Positions 26,922-33,575 of a stretch of DNA of 44,109 bases are shown piece after piece (within the stretch, counting starts at the first letter, position 1; the number at the start of each line of letters is the position of its first letter). The position numbers were made by a program, and so were the translations under genes. Below the pieces are notes generated by a model. The model saw only the letters and a list, made by a program, of their open reading frames with translations, was not told the origin of the DNA and did not search any database. This DNA comes from a virus. Location of the stretch: the IMG/VR virus record IMGVR_UViG_3300047560_001489, positions 1 through 44,109 of that record. One strand, written 5' to 3'.

Positions 26922-26923
26922 TC

Positions 26924-27007
26924 ATGGAACCATTCTGCCCTAAATGCCACACACGACATGGTGATAAACAGCCGTGCCCACACATACCACCTGGTGACTA
27001 CAAATGA
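26924..27007 (+). CDS. Tiny zinc-ribbon-like protein (27 aa)
   Basis: A 27-residue frame MEPFCPKCHTRHGDKQPCPH plus seven residues, with a CxxCH...H...CPH arrangement able to bind zinc. It starts 2 bases after the aceA stop and its TGA overlaps the nrdB ATG (ATGA), which argues that it is translated. Function unknown. Confidence 0.5.
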   Translation: MEPFCPKCHTRHGDKQPCPHIPPGDYK

Positions 27008-28104
27008 GTAAAGCACAATACGATTTTACAAAACCTACAAACTATCTAAAGCGTAAGATGTTTCTGGACCCAGAAGGTCCAGTTACAGTTCAGCGATTCG
27101 AAGAAGTTAAGTATCCTAAATTAAGTAAATTTGAAGAACTTGCTCGTGGATTCTTTTGGGTGCCTGAAGAAATTAGTTTAACCAAAGATAAAATGGATCA
27201 CAAGGAAGCTAGTGATGCTGTTAAACATATCTTTACCAGCAACTTACTACGCCAGACAGCATTAGACAGCATTCAAGGTCGTGCGCCTTTCCAGGTTTTC
27301 GGCCCGGTTTGCTCAATCCCCGAACTCGAAGCACTAACACTTACTTGGAGTTTCTTTGAAACCAGCATCCATAGTAAGAGTTACAGTCATATCATCCGTA
27401 ACGTATATGGAGTACCAAAAGATGAATTCAATAAGATTCATGACACAGCTGAAATTGCTGGCATGGCTGCTAATATTGGTCGCTACTATGAGGCTCTTCA
27501 TATTCTTAACAGCCGTAAAGAGTTGGGCGAAGACATTCCAATCTATACTCACAAGCGAGCAATATGGATGGCACTACATGCCTCCTACGCCCTTGAGGCC
27601 CTACGGTTCATGGTATCTTTTGCCACTTCATTGGCCATGGTAGAAAATAAGATCTATATTGGTAATGGTAACATTATCAGTTTAATCTTACAAGATGAAA
27701 TCCTGCACAGCGAGTGGACCGCTTGGATTATTAACAACGTAATCAAAGATGATCCAGAGTTTGTGGCAATTGAAGAAGAATGCCGAGAAGAAGTCTATGC
27801 CATGTATATAGAAGTGATTAAAGAAGAAAAAGACTGGGCAGATTATCTATTCAGGCGAGGCGTGGTAATTGGACTTAATGCACAAATTCTAAAAGACTTT
27901 GTAGACTATACTGCTTTTACTAAATTAAAAGATATAGGAATTAAGTATCTTGAGGAACATCCGAAAACTACTCCAATTCCTTGGTTTAACAAACATGTGA
28001 ACATTAATAAGAAGCAAACCGCATTACAAGAAAACGAAAGTACAAACTACGTTATTGGTGTAATGTCAGATGCTGTAGAACACGAGGAGTTACCGGATTT
28101 ATGA
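27004..28104 (+). CDS. nrdB: Class Ia ribonucleotide reductase, beta subunit
   Basis: A 366-aa protein providing the di-iron/tyrosyl radical for NrdA. The radical tyrosine is conserved in HSKSYSHIIRN (Y127), with ligands in ALDSIQGR (D88), WSFFETSIH (E119, H123) and the later QDEILHSEW (E, H). The C-terminal acidic tail (EHEELPDL) is the usual NrdA-docking peptide. Its start overlaps the tiny zinc protein stop, and its stop overlaps the next ATG, so the group is translationally coupled. Confidence 0.97.
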   Translation: MSKAQYDFTKPTNYLKRKMFLDPEGPVTVQRFEEVKYPKLSKFEELARGFFWVPEEISLTKDKMDHKEASDAVKHIFTSNLLRQTALDSIQGRAPFQVFGPVCSIPELEALTLTWSFFETSIHSKSYSHIIRNVYGVPKDEFNKIHDTAEIAGMAANIGRYYEALHILNSRKELGEDIPIYTHKRAIWMALHASYALEALRFMVSFATSLAMVENKIYIGNGNIISLILQDEILHSEWTAWIINNVIKDDPEFVAIEEECREEVYAMYIEVIKEEKDWADYLFRRGVVIGLNAQILKDFVDYTAFTKLKDIGIKYLEEHPKTTPIPWFNKHVNINKKQTALQENESTNYVIGVMSDAVEHEELPDL

Positions 28105-28250
28105 AATTACCATTTATAGGACTAATGGGAGTAGGCAGTGATCTAATGCTGTACACACCTAGTGGTCGAGCATTATTTAGAGCCCCAATGTGGGCCGCAT
28201 GGCGTATCCAGCGCATACAACACTGGATTGCACAGAAAACTTGGAGGTAA
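28101..28250 (+). CDS. Small basic aromatic protein (49 aa)
   Basis: A 49-aa protein, MKLPFIGLMGVGSDLMLYTP..., ATGA-coupled to nrdB. A short hydrophobic N-terminus is followed by a Trp/Arg-rich amphipathic helix (WAAWRIQRIQHWIAQKTWR), which may bind membrane or nucleic acid. Its end carries the GGAGG ribosome binding site of the next gene. Unknown function. Confidence 0.55.
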   Translation: MKLPFIGLMGVGSDLMLYTPSGRALFRAPMWAAWRIQRIQHWIAQKTWR

Positions 28251-28252
28251 AG

Positions 28253-28420
28253 ATGGCAAGAATTGAAGAAACTATCTTTGTTGTAAAATTAAGTCAATTA
28301 GTTAGAGACAGAGGTGATGATGCAGAAAAAACAGGGTTTGATGATCTACCTGCAACCATTGAAGAAGTTGTTCAAGGTTTAGTTGCAGGGGATGTATTAG
28401 TTGAAGTGGAGAAAGCATAA
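28253..28420 (+). CDS. Small acidic protein (55 aa)
   Basis: A 55-aa protein, MARIEETIFVVKLSQLVRDR, acidic and likely alpha/beta. The ATG at 28253 is chosen over an upstream in-frame TTG at 28190 because GGAGG lies 6 bases before it. It overlaps the glutaredoxin start by one base (TAATG). It is conserved-looking in phage nrd clusters but of unknown function. Confidence 0.6.
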   Translation: MARIEETIFVVKLSQLVRDRGDDAEKTGFDDLPATIEEVVQGLVAGDVLVEVEKA

Positions 28421-28644
28421 TGAAAGCAATTGTATGGTCTAAATATCACTGTCCTTACTGCGATCAAGCAAAGGCATTATTAAGTCAAAAAGGTATTCCG
28501 TTTGAAGAAAAGAAAATCGGAGACGGATATACCAAAGAAGAATTATTAGAAGCCGTTCCTAACGCACGTACAGTTCCTCAAATCTTTTTAGACGATCAAC
28601 TTATTGGCGGCTTTACAGAATTGAAGGCACACCTAAATGGATGA
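28420..28644 (+). CDS. grx: Glutaredoxin
   Basis: A 74-aa thioredoxin-fold protein with the CPYC dithiol active site (residues 12-15), the TVPQIF cis-proline loop (51-56) and the GGF glutathione-binding turn. It would reduce the C-terminal cysteines of NrdA using glutathione, which fits its place in the nrd cluster. It is coupled by one-base overlap to the preceding gene and overlaps the next gene by 8 bases. Confidence 0.95.
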   Translation: MKAIVWSKYHCPYCDQAKALLSQKGIPFEEKKIGDGYTKEELLEAVPNARTVPQIFLDDQLIGGFTELKAHLNG

Positions 28645-29116
28645 TGATAAAGATATACCTGCTCTAACCTCTGAGCAAATAGATACTATAAAATTAGATG
28701 ATTTGTTCACAAACGATGTCTATATAGATAGTGCAAGTATGGCATCTTCGTATAATTATAACACCATTAATTACCCTAGCAGTACTATAGGGAATATAAC
28801 AATTTCGACTACTAGCGGTAGTAATGGCACAACATGGTCATCACCGTGGTATACAACTGGTGCTGTGGGGTCCAGCGGCAGCAACACAACACTTTCATCG
28901 GGACTACATGTTAAAGATAATGCAGTGTTCGAGGGCGATGTTAAGATTAAAGGCGTTAGTATTTTAGATACCATTAAGAAAATCGAAAGTAGACTTGCAA
29001 TTCTAAGACCAGATCCTGCAAAGTTAGAACACTTTGAAGCTCTTAAAAAAGCCTATGAGCATTATAAAACACTAGAAGCATTATGTGAAATACCACAAGA
29101 CACTGAAGAAAAATAA
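28637..29116 (+). CDS. Conserved T4-like phage protein with C-terminal coiled coil (159 aa)
   Basis: A 159-aa protein. It has an acidic N-terminus, a Ser/Thr/Gly-rich central region (residues 35-90), then a beta strand (AVFEGDVKIKGVSI) and a C-terminal helix with LEHFEALKKAYEHYKTLEALC. The C-terminal pattern is familiar from T4-like cyanophage and pelagiphage hypothetical proteins. Possibly a virion or assembly protein. Overlaps the glutaredoxin gene. Confidence 0.65.
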   Translation: MDDDKDIPALTSEQIDTIKLDDLFTNDVYIDSASMASSYNYNTINYPSSTIGNITISTTSGSNGTTWSSPWYTTGAVGSSGSNTTLSSGLHVKDNAVFEGDVKIKGVSILDTIKKIESRLAILRPDPAKLEHFEALKKAYEHYKTLEALCEIPQDTEEK

Positions 29117-29125
29117 GGATATAAA

Positions 29126-29413
29126 ATGTTAATTTCAAAAGGCGCCACAGTTGGCGAAGTAGTAAGTATTAAATTAATTTCTGGAGAAGAAATTATCGGT
29201 CGCTTAGATGAAGAGACAAGCGAGCACGTTAAGCTCAATAAACCTAAAAGCGTTAGTATCGGACCTCAGGGATTAGGGATGATGCCATTTATGTTTTTAG
29301 CAGGCGCAGACACAGTGACTATCAAACAGAATCATGTTATTGTAATGGCGGCGGCTGCAAAAGATGCATCAGACCAATATATACAAGGTACAACTGGCAT
29401 TGCACTAGCTTAA
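29126..29413 (+). CDS. Small conserved phage protein, Sm-like fold suspected (95 aa)
   Basis: A 95-aa protein. Residues 9-45 (GEVVSIKLISGEEIIGRLDEE...VKLNKPKSVSI) follow the pattern of an Sm/LSm-like beta barrel, with a strand, a G-E turn, and then a basic/hydrophobic strand. The remainder contains a hydrophobic loop (GMMPFMFLAG) and a strand VTIKQNHVIVMA. Homologues are common in T4-like marine phages. The RNA-binding suggestion is speculative. Confidence 0.6.
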   Translation: MLISKGATVGEVVSIKLISGEEIIGRLDEETSEHVKLNKPKSVSIGPQGLGMMPFMFLAGADTVTIKQNHVIVMAAAAKDASDQYIQGTTGIALA

Positions 29414-29416
29414 ATA
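29410..29416 (+). promoter_or_regulatory. Late promoter-like TTAAATA
   Basis: TTAAATA overlapping the preceding stop, followed by TAGGAGAG as ribosome binding site for the hydrolase gene. Confidence 0.45.
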
Positions 29417-29431
29417 AGTGTAGGAGAGATT

Positions 29432-30262
29432 ATGCCTTATATTCCAGGAACTGGTAGACTTACTGACGTATATCATAGCGGCAATGTATTTGCAAACAAT
29501 GTAAACATCGCGCTATGGAACGCTGCCGGCGCCAGTGGATCATTTGGTGGTGTTAGTGTTAGTGCGGCAATATCACTTGATCCGGCTGTACAAGAAGCGG
29601 CAAGTAATGCAGTTAACACCTATATTGCCGCACAGAATGGACAACCAAATCAGTATTACAGTGCGGCAGCAGCCGCTGACGGAGTTAAAGGAAATTATGC
29701 AGGTACTCCAGAGGACGGAACAACTAGCACAGGTACTGTAGCCACTGATGCAAGTTTTAGTGATATAGTTCCATTCTTAACGCAGTGCCTTGATCAGGCA
29801 GCTCAAGGGTACTGGCGCGAAACAGGACAAGGCGGAAAACCAAGCAATCCACATATTACCGGAATTTGGACAAACTTAGGTTATCCTAATAGCAGTCCAT
29901 GGACCACAGATCAAACTGCATGGTGTATGGGATTTGTTAACTTTGCATTAAAGAGCTCCGGTTACAAATATGTCCAAACTGCCAGTGCTGCCGCAATCAC
30001 AACTAATCCAGAAAGATGGGGAGCAGTGCAGGTTCCTAAAGATCAAGCTAAACCCGGCGATATAGCATTCTGGAGTTATAGGCATGTTAACTTTGTTTAC
30101 GGAGCGAGTAACGGAAAGTATACATTTGTAGGCGGAAACCAAACTCCAAAGGGCGGTAGCAATAACCCAGATGATGGGGATATAACACTTTCGTATCCAA
30201 ATGGTACTTCTGCAAGCAACTCAAATTGGGTAAGTTGCTGGAGACCAACAAAAACCGCTTGA
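29432..30262 (+). CDS. Tail-associated CHAP/NlpC-P60-type peptidoglycan hydrolase
   Basis: A 276-aa protein. Residues 1-45 (GTGRLTDVYHSGNVFANNVNIALW) resemble PAAR-like spike-tip repeats. A low-complexity Ala/Gln/Thr linker follows. Residues about 110-275 form a papain-like CHAP or TIGR02594-type amidase/endopeptidase: WCMGFVNFAL with nucleophile C165, KPGDIAFW, RHVNFVYG with H218, and VGGNQ. It would cleave cell-wall peptides during DNA entry or lysis. The fusion of a spike-like N-terminus to a hydrolase fits a baseplate-tip enzyme (inference). Confidence 0.72.
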   Translation: MPYIPGTGRLTDVYHSGNVFANNVNIALWNAAGASGSFGGVSVSAAISLDPAVQEAASNAVNTYIAAQNGQPNQYYSAAAAADGVKGNYAGTPEDGTTSTGTVATDASFSDIVPFLTQCLDQAAQGYWRETGQGGKPSNPHITGIWTNLGYPNSSPWTTDQTAWCMGFVNFALKSSGYKYVQTASAAAITTNPERWGAVQVPKDQAKPGDIAFWSYRHVNFVYGASNGKYTFVGGNQTPKGGSNNPDDGDITLSYPNGTSASNSNWVSCWRPTKTA

Positions 30263-30287
30263 CAAAGTGGTAAAAGTACAGTATAAT
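30259..30287 (+). promoter_or_regulatory. Consensus sigma70 promoter upstream of cold-shock gene
   Basis: TTGACA (30259-30264), exact 17-base spacer, TATAAT (30282-30287): a full-consensus host promoter. The TTGA overlaps the stop of the hydrolase gene. AGAAGG is the ribosome binding site downstream. Confidence 0.88.
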
Positions 30288-30309
30288 TAAAACAAGAAGG
30301 TAAAGTAGT

Positions 30310-30522
30310 ATGCAACAGGGAAAGGTAAAATGGTTCAATAATTCTAAGGGATTTGGATTTATTGTACCGGATGGCGGCGGAGAGGATATATTTGCCCACT
30401 TCAGCCAAATCCAAATGGAAGGTTATAAGACACTAAAAACAAATGCAGTTGTTCAATTTCAAGTAATTGACGGTGCAAACGGAAAACAAGCACAGAATAT
30501 TCAACTAGTAGAAAAAGGCTAA
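30310..30522 (+). CDS. Cold-shock domain protein (CspA-like)
   Basis: A 70-aa single cold-shock domain. RNP1 KGFGFI (13-18) and an RNP2-like DIFAHF (26-31) are intact, and the N-terminal GKVKWFN is canonical. It binds single-stranded RNA or DNA and can act as an RNA chaperone or antiterminator. It has the strongest host-type promoter in this region, so early or host-driven expression is likely. It could help translation of phage mRNAs together with the phage bS21 (inference). Confidence 0.95.
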   Translation: MQQGKVKWFNNSKGFGFIVPDGGGEDIFAHFSQIQMEGYKTLKTNAVVQFQVIDGANGKQAQNIQLVEKG

Positions 30523-30524
30523 TC

Positions 30525-30671
30525 ATGTATCTTTATGAAGTTTGGATTCGGTTGAACCCTTATCAAACTGCCCATGTTCGTGTTAACGCAAACAACGATT
30601 GGGAAGCAAAGATGATTGCTGAAGCACAATACGGTTCAGGTAATGTGCTAAATTATACCCGCATCAATTAA
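30525..30671 (+). CDS. Small phage protein (48 aa)
   Basis: A 48-aa protein, MYLYEVWIRLNPYQTAHVRV..., starting 2 bases after the csp stop. It has a beta-beta-alpha pattern: Y-E-V-W-I-R strand, V-R-V strand, AEAQYG helix, and Y-T-R-I at the end. Similar small beta-alpha proteins with an EAQYG helix occur in T4-like phages. Unknown function. Confidence 0.6.
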   Translation: MYLYEVWIRLNPYQTAHVRVNANNDWEAKMIAEAQYGSGNVLNYTRIN

Positions 30672-30674
30672 ATA
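30668..30674 (+). promoter_or_regulatory. Late promoter-like TTAAATA
   Basis: TTAAATA overlapping the stop of the 48-aa gene. Transcription from it would give an iscU leader of about 95 nt. Confidence 0.4.
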
Positions 30675-30683
30675 CATGTGCCT

Positions 30684-30771
30684 TTGCAGGGGCAGGCCGT
30701 GTAGCGGTAAGCGGTAGGTCAAATTCCTATAGGCTCGGTAGAGGCCCCACACACCCTGAGAGGTCTACCAA
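30684..30771 (+). promoter_or_regulatory. GC-rich structured leader upstream of iscU
   Basis: Non-coding segment much richer in G+C than its flanks. GGTAGGTC (30713-30720) can pair over 8 bp with GGTCTACC (30762-30769). CCTATAGG and CTC/GAG sub-hairpins can form inside. CAGGG (from 30687) could instead pair with CCCTG near 30755. It ends just before the iscU ribosome binding site (AGGAG). The T-arm and anticodon-arm geometry does not satisfy a tRNA. It may be a regulatory leader responsive to Fe-S status or a small RNA; no known family recognised. Confidence 0.35.
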
Positions 30772-30782
30772 ATAGGAGTTTT

Positions 30783-31175
30783 ATGGCATATTCGAATCAA
30801 GTTATTGACCATTATGAGAACCCACGAAATGTGGGTTCTTTCGCTAAAGATGATAGGTCAGTCGGTACCGGCATGGTTGGTGCACCTGCTTGCGGCGATG
30901 TAATGAAACTACAAATAAAGGTTGACCATGATACAGGTATTATTACAGATGCGAAATTTAAAACGTATGGCTGCGGATCGGCTATCGCAAGCTCGAGCCT
31001 CGTCACAGAATGGGTCAAAGGAAAAACACTTGATGAAGCAGGATCAATTAAAAACAGCCAAATCGCCGAAGAGCTAGCATTGCCTCCGGTTAAAATACAC
31101 TGCTCGATCTTAGCAGAAGATGCCATTAAGGCAGCAGTAGAGGATTATAGAAAAAAACATGATCTCGTTAACTGA
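30783..31175 (+). CDS. iscU: Iron-sulfur cluster scaffold protein IscU
   Basis: A 130-aa protein that assembles [2Fe-2S] clusters. All scaffold residues are present: C37, D39 (APACGD), C64 (YGCGSA), H106 and C107. The HscA-recognition motif LPPVK is at 100-104. Length and sequence are those of a full proteobacterial IscU, close to the betaproteobacterial form. The ribosome binding site AGGAG lies 7 bases upstream. Its 3' end overlaps iscA by 17 bases. No IscS, HscA/HscB, ferredoxin or IscR gene is visible here, so host partners would be needed. Confidence 0.97.
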   Translation: MAYSNQVIDHYENPRNVGSFAKDDRSVGTGMVGAPACGDVMKLQIKVDHDTGIITDAKFKTYGCGSAIASSSLVTEWVKGKTLDEAGSIKNSQIAEELALPPVKIHCSILAEDAIKAAVEDYRKKHDLVN

Positions 31176-31479
31176 ATCAGCTTCTAACAAAATAACCCAG
31201 ACTCTAAAGAAAAGAGGTAGTGGTCTTGGGATTAGAATTGGTGTAAAAACTACTGGTTGCAGTGGACTAGCCTATGTGTTAGAGTATGTAGATTTGCCCA
31301 GCCCAGAGGATCGCTGTGTAGATTGTGGCGACTGCAAAGTATTCATAGATCCAAAGAGTTGTCCTTACCTTCAGGGCATGACCATTGATTACGTAAAGCA
31401 AGGTCTGAACGAAGGATTTGAATTTAGTAATCCTAACGAAAGAGATCGTTGTGGATGTGGGGAGAGTTTTAGAATATGA
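31159..31479 (+). CDS. iscA: A-type Fe-S carrier IscA, with extra cysteines
   Basis: A 106-aa A-type carrier with the three signature cysteines (C34 in TTGCSG; C98 and C100 in DRCGCGESF). Unlike ordinary IscA it carries four additional cysteines, C53, C56 and C59 (CVDCGDC) and C68, where typical IscA has VFEDKGVKVVVDGKSL-type residues. The added CxxCxxC could bind metal or form disulfides. Overlaps iscU and shares ATGA with erpA. It likely passes clusters or iron to target proteins. Confidence 0.93.
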   Translation: MISLTESASNKITQTLKKRGSGLGIRIGVKTTGCSGLAYVLEYVDLPSPEDRCVDCGDCKVFIDPKSCPYLQGMTIDYVKQGLNEGFEFSNPNERDRCGCGESFRI

Positions 31480-31799
31480 TTGATATAACAGAAGCAGCCG
31501 TTAATAAAATTACCGATCTTTTAACAGAAGAAAATAATCCGAATCTTAAACTTCGTACCTTTGTACAGGGCGGCGGATGTTCAGGATTCAGTTATGGTTT
31601 TACATTTGATGAAGAACAGAATGAAGACGACTTCATAATCGAACGATCCGGAATGGCATTACTAGTTGACGCAATGAGTATGCAATATCTTACAGGTTCG
31701 ACAATTGATTATAAAGAGGAGTTAATGGGCAGTAGTTTTACGATAAATAATCCAAATGCTCAAACAACCTGTGGGTGTGGTAGCAGTTTCAGTATATAA
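31476..31799 (+). CDS. erpA: A-type Fe-S carrier ErpA
   Basis: A 107-aa A-type carrier with [11 protein letters not shown] (C35) and TTCGCGSSF (C99, C101), the ErpA-like signature with [20 protein letters not shown]. It delivers clusters to apo-enzymes. Translationally coupled to iscA. The iscU-iscA-erpA order in one overlapping operon suggests joint function during infection. Confidence 0.95.
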   Translation: MIDITEAAVNKITDLLTEENNPNLKLRTFVQGGGCSGFSYGFTFDEEQNEDDFIIERSGMALLVDAMSMQYLTGSTIDYKEELMGSSFTINNPNAQTTCGCGSSFSI

Positions 31800-31809
31800 C
31801 TAGAAAAAT

Positions 31810-32601
31810 ATGAAAAATTTTATTATAAAAGATACATCAAATTGGCCAACCCCAATGGGCGAACTAAGAATTCAATGGAACGACCCTGATAAAATGATTC
31901 TGGTAGTGAAGCACCAGCAATTAACACCATTTAAGGAGCCAAATGTTTATCGTTGGCCTAAGGCAATAGAGGAGTTCTTCAGCGAACGATTTGATTTATT
32001 AGTTAATACATGGAATCTTTACAATACATTGCCACCAAACCCGAAAATTTTAGACATAGGTGCTGGGAACTCTATTATTGATCTATTTGCCGCACAGTAT
32101 ATCACAGATTCAACTTTCTATCTTGTAGATAGAAACGAATTTAACATTAGCAACTTTCAATGGTTTAGTGAAAACAGTCAATTTTATAATGATTGGAGTA
32201 TTGTAAATGATGCTATAGAAACATCAGGACTTGATAAAGATAGATTTAATATGCTAGATCCCGTAGATTCCTGGCCTGCTGAATTAGATCTTATTACAAG
32301 TTTTGCATCCTGGTGTAATCAATATCCCTTTATTGAACAATATGGTTATTGGGAAAAAGTTAAACAATCTCTCAAGGTAGGTGGAATTCTTTGCCTTGAT
32401 ATTAGTAATCATGCATTGGTAAATGATCCTAATATGATTAACACAATCAATGAAGTGTTAGGGACACCGGTACAGGTAGTTGAATATTTCCCCCCAACAG
32501 ATGTTTCGGACTCGTATTGGAGAAGAGATAAAAATGATACATTCCTACCGGGCCCTAATGGATCTGCAGGTAGATATGTAAAGTGGATTAGAAGATCATA
32601 A
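31810..32601 (+). CDS. SAM-dependent methyltransferase-like protein (263 aa)
   Basis: A class I methyltransferase fold. Motif I ILDIGAGNSIIDLFAA lies at about residues 77-92, followed by the acidic strand end YLVDRNEF and motif IV-like DLITSFASWCNQYPF. Then comes VGGILCLDIS. The pattern resembles phage and surface-sugar O-methyltransferases (tentative). It starts 10 bases after erpA and is followed 6 bases later by an alpha/beta hydrolase. Substrate unknown. Confidence 0.65.
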   Translation: MKNFIIKDTSNWPTPMGELRIQWNDPDKMILVVKHQQLTPFKEPNVYRWPKAIEEFFSERFDLLVNTWNLYNTLPPNPKILDIGAGNSIIDLFAAQYITDSTFYLVDRNEFNISNFQWFSENSQFYNDWSIVNDAIETSGLDKDRFNMLDPVDSWPAELDLITSFASWCNQYPFIEQYGYWEKVKQSLKVGGILCLDISNHALVNDPNMINTINEVLGTPVQVVEYFPPTDVSDSYWRRDKNDTFLPGPNGSAGRYVKWIRRS

Positions 32602-32607
32602 ACCGGT

Positions 32608-33192
32608 ATGATTGTCTATATTCATGGGGCAAGTGCCACTGCCGCCAGCTTCACACATATAAGGCAGTATGTTAGGGACTATTTCGAAGAACCCGATATC
32701 ATGCTCGAATATCGAAGCGAAAACGGATTTGCTAACAATCTTAAAGATATGCATGGAAAATTAGATGATGCTGAAAGATTATTTTTTATCAGTCATAGTC
32801 TAGGCGGAATATATGCTCTGCATTTAGCTAATCATTATTCTGAAACCACCCGGGGGGGTGTAAGTCTAAGCACACCATACGGCGGAAGTAAAGAAGCAGA
32901 CTTTGCTAGATATTTTTTACCTTTTAATCGTTTAATGAAAGACATAGGGGTTATGAGTGCTCCTATGCGAGAAGCCAGGAGCTTACCTGCACCCCCAAAT
33001 TGGACACAGGTTGTATCTACAGTTGGGCAGAGTCCTTGGATTAAAGACGACAACGACGGAGTAGTTACATTAGAAAGTATGAGATTTAGGGAAGACTTCG
33101 AGCAAATTGAAGTTCCATTAAATCACTACGAGGTTGTAATAAGCGATCGTGTGGTTGATATCATACTTGACAAGATCAAGAAAGTATTCTAA
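32608..33192 (+). CDS. Alpha/beta-hydrolase (lipase/esterase-like)
   Basis: A 194-aa alpha/beta hydrolase. It has an HG oxyanion motif (IHGASAT, residues 5-11), the nucleophile elbow SHSLGG (S64), a likely acid in KDDNDGVV (D147-D150) and catalytic H173 in LNHYEV. The NDGVVT..S arrangement is typical of PGAP1/lipase-like hydrolases. It may act on lipid or acyl esters, complementing the desaturase (speculative). Its stop is followed by a late promoter motif and the tmRNA. Confidence 0.8.
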   Translation: MIVYIHGASATAASFTHIRQYVRDYFEEPDIMLEYRSENGFANNLKDMHGKLDDAERLFFISHSLGGIYALHLANHYSETTRGGVSLSTPYGGSKEADFARYFLPFNRLMKDIGVMSAPMREARSLPAPPNWTQVVSTVGQSPWIKDDNDGVVTLESMRFREDFEQIEVPLNHYEVVISDRVVDIILDKIKKVF

Positions 33193-33200
33193 AATAAATA
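33193..33200 (+). promoter_or_regulatory. Late promoter-like AATAAATA upstream of tmRNA
   Basis: AATAAATA directly after the hydrolase stop, just before the first hairpin of the tmRNA acceptor piece. It matches the late consensus at 7 of 8 positions, suggesting the tmRNA is made late in infection. Confidence 0.5.
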
Positions 33201-33204
33201 CTTG

Positions 33205-33496
33205 TTATTGCTGTATGAAGCAAAGAGAAAAGTGTTCTGGACGCGGGTTCGACTCCCGCCAGGTCCACCATAAGCATGTTCTTTGAGGTCTTGGTCGTTA
33301 CCAGCGTGGCAAAAACGGCGACAGAGTGTGCTTATGATGGGCCTGCCATGGTTTCGACAGGGCAAAGAGTAACAGAGTGGACAGCACAGTAGGCTATGAC
33401 TTTAAATCAAGCAAAATCTATAGACGCAAACGACGATCTATTCGCAATGGCCGCTTGAGGCCTGCTGAGGGTGTAAGCCCAAGAAACAGAACTTAC
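33205..33496 (+). ncRNA. ssrA: Circularly permuted two-piece tmRNA, tag ANDDLFAMAA
   Basis: tmRNA rescues stalled ribosomes and tags the nascent peptide for proteolysis. The 3' (acceptor) half comes first: a small hairpin (33208-33223), P2 strand TGTTCTG (33233-33239), T-arm GCGGG-TTCGACT-CCCGC (33243-33259), acceptor CAGGTCC (33260-33266), A and encoded CCA (33268-33270). A 68-base intervening segment (33271-33338) begins TAAGCA and has TGCTTA near its end, so it closes on itself. The 5' half follows: acceptor GGGCCTG (33339-33345), D-loop GGTTTCGACA, P2 strand CAGGGCA (33358-33364). The 7-bp acceptor stem holds the G3-U70 pair required by alanyl-tRNA synthetase. The tag frame starts with resume codon GCA at 33426 and reads A-N-D-D-L-F-A-M-A-A, then TGA at 33456. 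TAGAC lies before the resume codon, like E. coli TAGTC. Mature ends are estimates. Confidence 0.95.
33426..33458 (+). CDS. tmRNA tag-peptide reading frame (ANDDLFAMAA + stop)
   Basis: Ten codons and a TGA within the tmRNA. The E. coli tag is ANDENYALAA. Here the ClpX-recognised C-terminus LAA is changed to MAA. GGCC / GGCC (33449-33452 with 33459-33462) can form the helix enclosing the stop codon, as usual in tmRNA. Confidence 0.93.
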   Translation, partial: ANDDLFAMAA

Positions 33497-33521
33497 AAAG
33501 GACCTTCGGGTCCTTTCTTTT
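33497..33521 (+). terminator. Rho-independent terminator after tmRNA
   Basis: Stem AAAGGACC / GGTCCTTT closing a TTCG tetraloop, then CTTTT. Confidence 0.92.
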
Positions 33522-33575
33522 GTCCAAATTTTATAAAACATGTAAACGTTCTATAAGGTTATGGCGTTATTATAT

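Noticed and set aside
30684-30771. A possible tRNA gene in the iscU leader (GTAGG-TCAAATT-CCTAT arm, GGTCTACCA-like end)
   Set aside because: The 7-base loop lacks U33 and a proper T-loop, the supposed acceptor strands are only 57 bases apart, and no consistent cloverleaf can be drawn. Kept only as a structured leader.
33233-33270. A stand-alone tRNA 3' half
   Set aside because: The T-arm and CCA belong to the permuted tmRNA; the matching 5' acceptor strand lies downstream at 33339.
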